Positions 1-6,871 of a stretch of DNA of 7,584 nucleotides are shown here, piece by piece. The stretch's first letter is position 1; each line of letters opens with the position of its first letter. The stretch is taken from the NCBI GenBank assembly GCA_900554845.1, contig USIY01000098.1:1-7584 (forward strand), written 5' to 3'. The stretch comes from an uncultured Bacteroidales bacterium (GTDB taxonomy: Bacteria > Bacteroidota > Bacteroidia > Bacteroidales > Muribaculaceae). Below the pieces are notes generated by a model. That model saw only the letters and a program-made list of their open reading frames with translations, was not told the origin of the DNA and ran no database searches. Made by a program: the position numbers and the translations under genes.

Positions 1-1550
1 CCCTCTCCGAAGAGCTCCCAGCGGCGTTCGTTCTTGATATTCTGCCAAGAATAGCCGGTCTTTGTCACTCCAGCACGTTCCTGTACACGGTTCATCATCG
101 TGGCGGTACCGGTAAGCTCACTGTGCATCAACATAACGTCCGAAAGACGCAGCAGCACGACGTCGCAGAAGTGGTCGCCCTGGAATGAGTTACCGTTGGA
201 GTTCGGGCCTGCGTTGTTTTCAACGCGGTATACGCCCCACCATGTGTATGCGGAGTTATGGTCGCTCCAAGTAGTGTTCTTGCAAGTGATGGGCATCCAT
301 TTCTTGTTGTACTTGGCTGTTTCCTCAGAACAGGAAGTCGTGAACGCGAAGTGCTCGAGTTCTTTCTCGCAGTCAAGCACGGTGGCTTTCTTTCGGGGAT
401 CGCTTTCCGGCCATGCATTAACGGCATTCATGTTGAACACGCCCTGGCCCCAGCCCTGTCCGAAGGGAAGGGTCTCCGGGCCACCGTTCTCCTTACCCTG
501 CTCGTCGGCGTCGCAACGCAGACCGAGATAGAGCGAAGTCATGTTGGTGAAGCCCATTCCGATGTTACCGTCCCATGTGGCGATGTTGGAGAACTGAACC
601 TGGAACAGCTGCTCCTTGTTGCCGTTACCTGCCCAGTACTTGCCGGCGGCTGCCAGATCCTTTGTGTATTCATAATCGGGAGCGGTCAGCTGGTTGGTGT
701 ACTGCCACAGCTGACGGAAATCAGGAATAAGTTCTGAACCTGAATTGTTGATGCAATCCTCGAGATAAGAAACAACCTGAGCCTTGGTAAGGGGGCCGTT
801 AACACCCTCCTGTTCCGGAAGAGTCATATCGGCCAGATTAGCAGTCGCTAATTCACCGGCCTTGTTATAGAAGCCCTGATAGAACATATAGGCGCGTGCC
901 AAGTAACCTTCGGCGGTACCCTTCATTGCATGTCCGTCACCCCATGCGGTCGCTCCGTGCTGCATCAGGTTGCTTGCGGATACAAAGTCAGCGAGGATAT
1001 GGGGATAGATCACATCCTTAGCGCTTACCTGCGGACAAGGATCAGGAGCGGCGGCCTCCCAATAGGCGGGGATGTCACCCCACATCTGAGCGCCCCAAAG
1101 ATAGTAGAGACCACGCATGAAGTAGGCCTCGCCGAGAAGCTGGTTGCGGGTGGCCTCATTACCGGTCCAGTCGAATGCGTCGACAGAATGGATGATGGCG
1201 TTGGCACGTGCTATGCCCACATATGTGTTGTGCCATGCAGAGCCATAGAGGTCCTCCTTATTGGTCATCAGATGACCGATGGCATGCGACTCAACGTCGC
1301 CCGTACCGCCGGCACCGTTGGTATCGTCGGACATTATGTTCCATACAAGCCACGGTGACTGAAGAGGATCGGTGGAATATTGGTTCATGACTCCATAGAG
1401 CGCGGCCAGTTCCTTGTTAAGGTCGGCCGGCGCCGCAGGATAGTTGCCGGTGTTGGCCTGGGTGTAGTTCTTCGAGTCGAGGAAGTCCTCGCACGAAGTC
1501 AGCGAGAGAAGCCCGGCTGCGGCCAATGTAATCAAAAGAGTTTTTTTCAT
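1..1550 (-). CDS. SusD-like (RagB/SusD family) outer-membrane glycan-binding lipoprotein, 3' end outside window
   Basis: SusD-like proteins sit on the cell surface as a lid on their partner SusC and bind the oligosaccharide before import. The visible part is 516 codons and is open from ATG at 1548-1550 to the window edge. Residues 1-20 form a lipoprotein signal peptide (MKK, hydrophobic stretch, lipobox LTSC with Cys20), followed by acidic EDFLD, as is usual for exported SusD proteins. Family landmarks are ARANAII near 114-120, GEAYFMRGLYYLWG near 140-153 followed by WGDIP (157-161), the helix motif AEGYLARAYMFY (213-224), LLRLSDVMLMHSEL (466-479), MNRVQERAG (486-494) and KNERRWELFGEG near the visible end. 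The last motif normally lies some tens of residues before the C-terminus, so most of the protein is present. It starts 30 bp after the SusC stop and is surely cotranscribed. The 30-bp gap is A/T-rich with no Shine-Dalgarno, as is normal in this phylum. No frameshift was seen. The family assignment is firm; the ligand is unknown. Confidence 0.95.
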   Translation of the reverse strand, partial: MKKTLLITLAAAGLLSLTSCEDFLDSKNYTQANTGNYPAAPADLNKELAALYGVMNQYSTDPLQSPWLVWNIMSDDTNGAGGTGDVESHAIGHLMTNKEDLYGSAWHNTYVGIARANAIIHSVDAFDWTGNEATRNQLLGEAYFMRGLYYLWGAQMWGDIPAYWEAAAPDPCPQVSAKDVIYPHILADFVSASNLMQHGATAWGDGHAMKGTAEGYLARAYMFYQGFYNKAGELATANLADMTLPEQEGVNGPLTKAQVVSYLEDCINNSGSELIPDFRQLWQYTNQLTAPDYEYTKDLAAAGKYWAGNGNKEQLFQVQFSNIATWDGNIGMGFTNMTSLYLGLRCDADEQGKENGGPETLPFGQGWGQGVFNMNAVNAWPESDPRKKATVLDCEKELEHFAFTTSCSEETAKYNKKWMPITCKNTTWSDHNSAYTWWGVYRVENNAGPNSNGNSFQGDHFCDVVLLRLSDVMLMHSELTGTATMMNRVQERAGVTKTGYSWQNIKNERRWELFGE

Positions 1551-1580
1551 CTTTATATCGTTTTCTCTTGATTTTAATAA

Positions 1581-4500
1581 TTAGAATTTCACTGTCACTC
1601 CGACAACGAACGAGCGTGCGGAAGGATAAAGACCGGTGTCGATACCACGAATCCAACCTGCGGACGAACCATTGACATCGATACCGCCGTTAGAACCGAT
1701 TTCGGGATCCACACCCTTATAATTGGTTATAGTCCAGATGTTCTGGAGCTGAGCGTAGAGGCGCAGCTGTTGGAACGGAGTCTTGAACTGGCGTGCAAAA
1801 TCGAATCCTACGGTTATGTTCTGCAGCTTGAAGTAATCGGCGTTCTGCATGTAGTAGGTGGAAACCCACTGGTTGTTTTCGCTGCCGACCACCAGACGGG
1901 GAACGGAATTGCTCGTACCGGCGCCGTGCCAGCGGTCAAGGATGCTTGCAGTATAGTTCAGATACTGGTTGGCAAGAAGAGCCGTACGGTAGCACTGCAT
2001 GGCCTGCATTCCGAATGCTCCTGAACCGGCAAGGCTGAAGTCAAGGGCCTTCCAGTTGAAGCCCAAGTTGATACCCAGAGTCCAGTCGGGATTCGGGTCG
2101 CCGATTTCGTGACGATCCTTGTCGTATTCGATCACACCGTTGCCGTCGTAGTCATCCCAGATGAAGTCACCGGGCTGAGCGGTGGGAAGCACGGCTTTCC
2201 CTGCCGCACGGGCCGCCTCGATCTGCTCCTGAGTCTGCCAGATTCCGCTGTGGCTCATACCGCTGAAGTAGCCGATGGGATGATCTTTCTCTACCAAAGA
2301 CACATAGGAGGAGTTCTGGAACAAAGCGCTGGTGACGTCGTCACCGATCTTACCGGAAGCCGTCGCAAGGCGTGTCACCTTGTTCTTGTTGTAGGCCGCG
2401 TTGACGTTAACGTGATACAGAAAGTCTGCGCCGATATTGTCGCTCCAGGAGAGTGCCAGCTCGACACCGGTGTTGAGCACGTCTCCACCGTTGATCATGG
2501 CTGCCTCTTCATATCCGAGAATATCGTTCAAAGGAGCCTGAACAAGCCAGTCCTTGGTTGTCTTGCGATACCAGTCGAACGTAACGGCCAAGCGGCTCTG
2601 GAAGAAGCGTGCGTCGAAACCGAGGTCCCACTGCTCGGATGTTTCCCATGTAAGGTCTTCGTTAGGAACGTTCTTGGCGTATGCACCTGTCTGATAGATA
2701 CCTGTTACTGTGGAGAGCAGATCGCTGTTGAACTTATATCCGTAGTCGGCATAGGCTGTCGGGGAGAAACCGATGTTGGAGAGGTAGTAGAAGTTGCCGA
2801 TCTGGCAGTTACCGTTCTGACCCCAGCTTGCGCGGAGCTTGAAGAAGTCCATTACGTTGACGGCGTTCTCCATGAATTTCTCGTTGGTGAGCACCCATCC
2901 TGCGGAAACCGAAGGATAAGTGTGCCAGCGATGACCGCGGGCGAAGTTATTGGAACCGTCGTGACGTACGATGGCGGTGAGAAGATAACGCTCGTCGTAG
3001 TTGTAGTTGATACGTCCGAAGAAGGAGGCTATACGACCTTCGCGGGGATTGTCGTAACCGCTGTAACCGGTCATGCCCTTGGAGGACATGTTGGAGGGAA
3101 TAGTGAAGTTCCATCCGTTCAGCACGAGTGAATTGAGGTCATCGGGTGATTCACTGAAGTTCATGGCCATTTCGGTAGCCCATTTGGACATCTCGACGGA
3201 CTGACCGATCATAACGTCGATGTTGTTCTTTGCGAACTCAGGAATAGCGTATGTGATAGTGTTCTCAATCGACATGCTCGAGCTCTGGTCAGCCTGTTGC
3301 TGAAGGCCATAGTTGGAGCTGGCGCTCGTTGAGCTTGCAGAGTACGGAAGAGATGTTCTTCTGACGTTGCTTGCACTGTATCCGGTGTTGATCTGACCAC
3401 GGTATTTCAGGTTCTTGATCGGTTCGATGATCCAGTACAATGTAGCGCCCACACCGAAGTCACGGCTCTTGTTCAATGAATTGTACTGACCGTTGATGAA
3501 TCCCTCATAGGGGTTGTTAAAGATCAATGAGTTCCAGCCTTTGCCATCCTGTGTGAAGTTGGTGGGCTTGCCATCCTCGCGGAATGCGGGAACGAGAGGC
3601 GAAGCAGCGTATGCCGGCTGCATGATGTTCCAGTAACCGTTGCCCTCGGCCAGGTCATGGCTGCCATGATACCAGTAGGAGATGTTCTCACCCAAGGTAA
3701 TGATGCTGTGGTCTTTGCCCTTGAGAAGAATATGCTCGGAGTTGACACGGCCGCCATAACGCTCATAGTTTGATGCGTTGCTTGCACCCAAGATACCTTC
3801 CTGATGGCTGTAGTTGACCGAAATCGAGAATTTGCTGCGTTCGCTACCGCCGGCCACTGTTACGGCATGGCTGTGCTGTACGGCATTCTTGTTACGGTAA
3901 ACTTCAAACCAATCCGTGCCTTTCCAACCGTTGTTGACCTTGTCGAGGATGGACTGGGGTACCATTGCGCTCCAGTTTGTGGCGCTTCCGTAGGTATTGA
4001 AGTTGGTCTCGTTGATTACCTCCATGTACTGCTGGGCGTTGAGGCTGCCCGGCTTGCGGTAAGGATTGGACCAACCTACGAATCCGTCGTAAGTAATGGA
4101 GATCTTTCCTTCCTTACCCTGCTTGGTGGTGACGAGGATCACACCGTTGGCGGCACGTGAACCATAGATGGCTGCGGAAGCGGCGTCCTTCAGCACGTCG
4201 ATGCTTTCGATGTCGTTGGGGTTGATGCCGTTCAGACCGTCGTTGGCAGTACCGGAAACGATACCGTCGATAACCAACAGAGGCGATGACTCTCCGATGG
4301 TGCCGACACCGCGGATGCTTACCTTGAAGCCTTTACCCGGCTGTGTCGACGATTGTGTGATCTGTACACCGGGAGCCTGTGACTGCATGGCCGTCAGGGC
4401 ATTGGTGGTGTTCATCTGGGCAAGCTGATCGCCGGCCACCTGGAATGTGGATCCCGTCACCAGCTTACGCTTCTGTGTGCCGTAGCCCACTACCACCACT

Positions 4501-4844
4501 TCGTCAAGGTTGTTCTCATTCTCCTGAAGAATGATGTTGATCTCGTTGGAATCTCCCACCTTGACCTCGGAGGGCTCATAGCCTACATAACGAACCTGGA
4601 GGATATCCCCCTTTTTGGCTTTGATCGTGAATCTTCCGTCTATGTCGGCATCCGTGCCGATCGACGTCCCTTTCACTAAAATTGTTGCTCCGATCAGAGG
4701 TTCTCCATCGGATGCGGATGTCACCGTTCCCGTAACGGTGTCGGGCTCTGCGGCAGCGATCCCTATGCTTGTAACTACGCATAGCATCGCCATCACAAAT
4801 CTGAGTAATCGAGCCTTGAAATAATCAATAAGATTCTTTTTCAT
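1581..4844 (-). CDS. SusC/RagA-family TonB-dependent outer-membrane glycan transporter
   Basis: This is a TonB-dependent beta-barrel that imports oligosaccharides across the outer membrane with its SusD partner. It has 1087 residues, normal for the family. Residues 1-32 are a signal peptide likely cut after AAA before EPD. Residues about 36-108 are a carboxypeptidase-regulatory-like Ig-fold (VTGTVTSASDGEPLIGATI, DGRFTI, VGYEP). The TonB-box region is LDEVVVVGYGTQ at 113-124. The plug domain follows (SIRGVGT near 176-182, VIDGI 191-195, DIESIDVLKDAASAAIYGSR 211-230, ANGVILVTT 232-240). The rest is barrel, with the late motif QNIWTITNYKGVDPEIG and a terminal Phe (VTVKF) as expected for outer-membrane barrel assembly. 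There is no N-terminal STN domain, so direct control through an anti-sigma/ECF pair is unlikely. The start at 4844 is chosen because it gives a complete signal peptide. It is the first gene after a terminator and an AT-rich spacer, so it probably has its own promoter. The substrate cannot be read from the sequence. Confidence 0.97.
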   Translation of the reverse strand: MKKNLIDYFKARLLRFVMAMLCVVTSIGIAAAEPDTVTGTVTSASDGEPLIGATILVKGTSIGTDADIDGRFTIKAKKGDILQVRYVGYEPSEVKVGDSNEINIILQENENNLDEVVVVGYGTQKRKLVTGSTFQVAGDQLAQMNTTNALTAMQSQAPGVQITQSSTQPGKGFKVSIRGVGTIGESSPLLVIDGIVSGTANDGLNGINPNDIESIDVLKDAASAAIYGSRAANGVILVTTKQGKEGKISITYDGFVGWSNPYRKPGSLNAQQYMEVINETNFNTYGSATNWSAMVPQSILDKVNNGWKGTDWFEVYRNKNAVQHSHAVTVAGGSERSKFSISVNYSHQEGILGASNASNYERYGGRVNSEHILLKGKDHSIITLGENISYWYHGSHDLAEGNGYWNIMQPAYAASPLVPAFREDGKPTNFTQDGKGWNSLIFNNPYEGFINGQYNSLNKSRDFGVGATLYWIIEPIKNLKYRGQINTGYSASNVRRTSLPYSASSTSASSNYGLQQQADQSSSMSIENTITYAIPEFAKNNIDVMIGQSVEMSKWATEMAMNFSESPDDLNSLVLNGWNFTIPSNMSSKGMTGYSGYDNPREGRIASFFGRINYNYDERYLLTAIVRHDGSNNFARGHRWHTYPSVSAGWVLTNEKFMENAVNVMDFFKLRASWGQNGNCQIGNFYYLSNIGFSPTAYADYGYKFNSDLLSTVTGIYQTGAYAKNVPNEDLTWETSEQWDLGFDARFFQSRLAVTFDWYRKTTKDWLVQAPLNDILGYEEAAMINGGDVLNTGVELALSWSDNIGADFLYHVNVNAAYNKNKVTRLATASGKIGDDVTSALFQNSSYVSLVEKDHPIGYFSGMSHSGIWQTQEQIEAARAAGKAVLPTAQPGDFIWDDYDGNGVIEYDKDRHEIGDPNPDWTLGINLGFNWKALDFSLAGSGAFGMQAMQCYRTALLANQYLNYTASILDRWHGAGTSNSVPRLVVGSENNQWVSTYYMQNADYFKLQNITVGFDFARQFKTPFQQLRLYAQLQNIWTITNYKGVDPEIGSNGGIDVNGSSAGWIRGIDTGLYPSARSFVVGVTVKF

Positions 4845-4930
4845 CGATACTGATTTAGATAAGTTGTTATTTGGGTTTATTCATTTTAATGTGGTTTTTC
4901 AATCGTACGCCAAAAGCAATAGTATATGTC

Positions 4931-4951
4931 AGTCTAGTTATAAGTCCAGTT
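4931..4951. repeat. Imperfect 9-bp direct repeat in the susC leader (possible operator)
   Basis: On the plus strand, AGTCTAGTT (4931-4939) is followed by AGTCCAGTT (4943-4951), matching at 8 of 9 positions with starts 12 bp apart. It lies about 90-105 bp upstream of the susC start and downstream of the candidate -7 element. Tandem half-sites about one helical turn apart are what a dimeric or AraC-type regulator, such as a hybrid two-component system, might bind. That role is inference only. Confidence 0.3.
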
Positions 4952-4983
4952 CCTGAGAATAATTGTCAAGGCTAACGTCGATG

Positions 4984-4991
4984 CAAAATTA
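4984..4991 (-). promoter_or_regulatory. Candidate -7 promoter element for susC-susD
   Basis: Read on the minus strand, this is TAATTTTG, an exact match to the Bacteroides primary-sigma -7 consensus TAnnTTTG. Transcription would begin near 4977-4981, giving a leader of about 135 nt before the susC ATG. No clear TTTG is present 19-21 bp upstream, so the -33 element is missing or degenerate; this would fit a promoter that needs an activator. The element sits inside a small inverted repeat (GCAAA at 4983-4987, TTTGC at 4993-4997). In AT-rich DNA a match of this size can arise by chance, so the call is tentative. Confidence 0.35.
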
Positions 4992-5124
4992 CTTTGCTTA
5001 TCATGATATTTTTAATATTTTCTTAACGTGTTATAATACTATTTTGATAATTTTTCAAATCTTTAACTTTTTCGGCCCTGAATTTTCAATGTAGATGCAT
5101 AAATATTCCGCTGTCCCCGCTATC

Positions 5125-5143
5125 ATAACATGTTGTATAACAT
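5125..5143. repeat. Exact 7-bp direct repeat ATAACAT, 12-bp period
   Basis: The plus strand reads ATAACAT at 5125-5131, then GTTGT, then ATAACAT at 5137-5143. The first copy overlaps the palindrome AACATGTT (5127-5134). It lies about 135 bp upstream of the candidate -7 element. An upstream regulator site is possible, but chance is not excluded in AT-rich DNA. Confidence 0.3.
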
Positions 5144-5153
5144 AAAATAGAGA

Positions 5154-5172
5154 TCCGGCAATCGAAGCCGGA
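5154..5172 (-). other. Short GC-rich hairpin in the susC upstream spacer
   Basis: TCCGGC (5154-5159) and GCCGGA (5167-5172) form a perfect 6-bp stem with a 7-base loop, standing out from AT-rich surroundings. On the minus strand the stem is followed by TCTCTATTTTATG, only loosely T-rich. It could be a weak back-up terminator for read-through from the GH26 unit or a DNA-level site. It is too weak to be called a terminator outright. Confidence 0.3.
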
Positions 5173-5291
5173 ACCATGCGATTTCACATAATTATCATTC
5201 TTTGGCAAGCAACATTCCTTAACATAAAAATGTATATAAAGAGTATATTATATGTGAGAATATTATTTATGAAGAGTATTTTATAAGTCGG

Positions 5292-5331
5292 ACAAAAACA
5301 AAAGGACGTGTCAGTATATGTCGACACGTCC
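5292..5331 (-). terminator. Rho-independent terminator after the GH26 gene
   Basis: In the direction of transcription, GGACGTGTC pairs perfectly with GACACGTCC (5323-5331 and 5304-5312, 9 bp, 10-base loop). It is followed at once by TTTTGTTTTTGT (5303 down to 5292). The stem begins about 23 bp after the GH26 stop codon. The plus-strand flank after the stem has no T-run, so it acts in one direction only. It separates the binding-protein/GH26 unit from susC-susD. Confidence 0.9.
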
Positions 5332-5354
5332 CACTAATATGATGTAATATTGAA

Positions 5355-6803
5355 TTATTTCTTCAGATCTGGCATATCGCCACGGTTGATCACGTATGGA
5401 CTTGTGTAGACATCCTTGAGATGCTGGACAGAGTTGCCGAAACCGTCCTGAGTGCCGCCATTTATATGTATGTCGTAAGTGTACCACAACATGAACCAGG
5501 ACCAGTTTGCCTTGTCGGCGATACATTTGTCCGGATTCTGAAGATAACCTGTCTCCGCAAGCGACACTGGCTTTTTATTGCCGCCGAGATTACGGGCGGC
5601 CTCATATGCCTTAAGCTGTGACGAATCGTCACCTTCGGAAGCATATATGTCCACACCGATCACATCCACCGTGTCGTTTCCGGGATAATCCGCGGCCATC
5701 TGCTGCTCGTGACCCTCGGAATACTGAGTGGTCCATACCCATATCAGATTGTTGAGACCATTCTTATTGACCATACGGTCGTACATCAGATTCCACAACT
5801 GTTTGGTATATTCTCCGCCGAAACGGCCCCACCAGAACCAGGGATTATTGTAAACATAACTTCCCGCAGCCTCATGAAGAGGACGCCAGATCACAGGAAT
5901 GCCTTTGTCCTGCAGCAGTTTCAGATATACCGACACTTTGTCGATGTCCGCAAGGATACATTCATTCTGCCATGTACCCTCTTTCAAAGCCTCCCGGATA
6001 TCGAATTCCGTAGGGCTGTCGTTATCACCGCCGGGAACATTGAAGCCATATTTGTTATAGTCCTTATTGTCGTAAGCTTCCTTGCTGGTGGGGACACGCC
6101 AATGCCACATATAAGCCACAAGTCCATTATTGTTCCATTGATTTGTGGCCGGAGTGATATCCGCATAGTCTATCCAGTTCTGGCCTGACTCGGGAAGATG
6201 CACGAAGTCATAACAGGTCAACGCCGGATAAACACCGGTCTCTTTCAGAATCCAGTCGGCGAAATCATTATTGTTGTTCACATTCGCCATAGCGCCGGAA
6301 ATGATCTTCTTGCCGATATTATCAGCGATGAACTTATATACATTACGGGCCTGCACGGAGGCGTTCGCATTTGCAAGCGACATCTCTTCCTGCGGTATGT
6401 TCGCTTCCTGAGTCTTGAATTTCATGATGAAAGCATCGGCATTTTTCTTGGAGGAAAGCGTCACGACCATGCGCGAAGGAATCTGGAATTCATAGGAAGT
6501 GCCGGCTGAAAGAGATACCGTTGCCTTAAGCACTTTACCGTCGACAAGCGACATGGGCACATTGGAGCCGTTAAGAGTGGCCGATGCACTTGGATTCAGC
6601 ACTACCGGCTCGCTGTACTCGACGCTGATTTCCGTGACGGAAGCATCGACTGTGGAGCCTTCAGCTATGGATGTAGACACAACTTTGGCGGGTTCGGTGT
6701 TCTCGGGCACGTCATTTCCGTTTCCTCCGCAGGATACGGCACCCGTCACTAAGGCTATGCAAGCCATAGCGACGCTGCCGGCATGTTTTAAGGTTTTCTT
6801 CAT
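5355..6803 (-). CDS. GH26 family lipoprotein, probable endo-beta-1,4-mannanase, with N-terminal Ig-like domain
   Basis: GH26 enzymes hydrolyse beta-mannosidic bonds in mannan, glucomannan or galactomannan with retention of configuration; a minority of the family act on other beta-glycans. The protein has 482 residues from ATG at 6801-6803. Residues 1-25 are a lipoprotein signal peptide (MKKTLK, hydrophobic core, lipobox AVSC with Cys25), then a Gly/Asn linker. Residues about 39-131 resemble a bacterial Ig-like (Big_5/SbsA type) domain, ending with IMKFKT. The catalytic domain spans about 140-475. WRPLHE holds the acid/base Glu311 after His310, and SLAETG holds the nucleophile Glu417. Their 106-residue spacing is close to the 108 known for Cellvibrio Man26A (Glu212/Glu320). 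Aromatic active-site segments WHW (233-235), WFWWG (322-326) and VDIY (384-387) are present. An in-frame ATG 15 codons upstream would bury the signal peptide and lies in a hairpin, so it is rejected. The leader before 6803 is A-rich. Surface versus periplasmic location is not decided, because the residues after Cys25 (GGNGND) are not a strong acidic export signal. Confidence 0.93.
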   Translation of the reverse strand: MKKTLKHAGSVAMACIALVTGAVSCGGNGNDVPENTEPAKVVSTSIAEGSTVDASVTEISVEYSEPVVLNPSASATLNGSNVPMSLVDGKVLKATVSLSAGTSYEFQIPSRMVVTLSSKKNADAFIMKFKTQEANIPQEEMSLANANASVQARNVYKFIADNIGKKIISGAMANVNNNNDFADWILKETGVYPALTCYDFVHLPESGQNWIDYADITPATNQWNNNGLVAYMWHWRVPTSKEAYDNKDYNKYGFNVPGGDNDSPTEFDIREALKEGTWQNECILADIDKVSVYLKLLQDKGIPVIWRPLHEAAGSYVYNNPWFWWGRFGGEYTKQLWNLMYDRMVNKNGLNNLIWVWTTQYSEGHEQQMAADYPGNDTVDVIGVDIYASEGDDSSQLKAYEAARNLGGNKKPVSLAETGYLQNPDKCIADKANWSWFMLWYTYDIHINGGTQDGFGNSVQHLKDVYTSPYVINRGDMPDLKK

Positions 6804-6831
6804 GTATGTTCTATTTTTATTTTTTATTGGT

Positions 6832-6862
6832 TCACCGGAGTCCCTCACGGGACACCCGGTGA
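6832..6862 (-). other. GNRA-capped hairpin between the binding-protein and GH26 genes
   Basis: The 68-bp gap between the two genes contains a strong stem-loop that starts about 9 bp after the upstream stop codon. In the transcript, an outer 7-bp stem (TCACCGG with CCGGTGA) and an inner 5-bp stem (GTCCC with GGGAC) are joined by a small internal loop and capped by GTGA, a GNRA-type tetraloop. What follows is A-rich (AATAAAAAATAAAAATAG), not a T-run, so it is not a classical terminator. The tetraloop exists only on the minus-strand RNA, pointing to a role in that transcript such as RNA processing or protection of a 3' end. That role is inferred. Confidence 0.7.
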
Positions 6863-6871
6863 TAATAGGCT

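Larger units (their letters stand above)
4845..5290 (-). promoter_or_regulatory. AT-rich spacer and probable leader/promoter region of susC-susD
   Basis: This 446-bp stretch lies between the terminator behind the GH26 gene and the susC start. It has no credible gene on either strand; frames are short and lack signal peptides or recognisable motifs. Its composition is markedly AT-rich compared with the genes. Because transcription from upstream should stop at the terminator, the susC promoter is inferred to lie here. The region contains a Bacteroidota-type -7-like motif, two pairs of short direct repeats spaced 12 bp apart, and a short GC hairpin, each listed separately. The 130 or so bases immediately before susC could be a 5' untranslated leader. 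No known riboswitch was recognised, and no convincing terminated antisense RNA was seen on the plus strand. Confidence 0.6.

Noticed and set aside
100..1571. Several plus-strand and off-frame open frames overlapping the SusD-like gene
   Set aside because: The minus-strand frame from 1550 is continuous and carries all SusD landmarks. The others are overlapping shadows without recognisable features.
2109..3131. A 340-codon open frame on the plus strand inside susC
   Set aside because: It lies fully antisense to a confidently identified SusC gene, has no signal peptide or domain, and its Val/Gly-rich translation is typical of a shadow frame opposite a codon-biased gene.
4917..4924. Second promoter-like element TACTATTG on the minus strand
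   Set aside because: It has one mismatch to TAnnTTTG and no TTTG at the expected upstream distance, so it is weaker than the element at 4984-4991.
4845..5290. Antisense small RNA on the plus strand opposite the susC leader, as known for some Bacteroides PULs
   Set aside because: No plus-strand stem followed by a T-run and no exact TAnnTTTG promoter were found here, so it cannot be supported from sequence.
6804..6848. Upstream in-frame ATG of the GH26 gene at 6846-6848
   Set aside because: It would add 15 residues before a normal lipoprotein signal peptide, and its ATG lies in the loop region of a strong hairpin. The ATG at 6801-6803 gives a standard MKK-type signal peptide and A-rich leader.
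6832..6862. Intercistronic hairpin as a rho-independent terminator
   Set aside because: The stem is strong but is followed by an A-rich stretch instead of a T-run in the direction of transcription.
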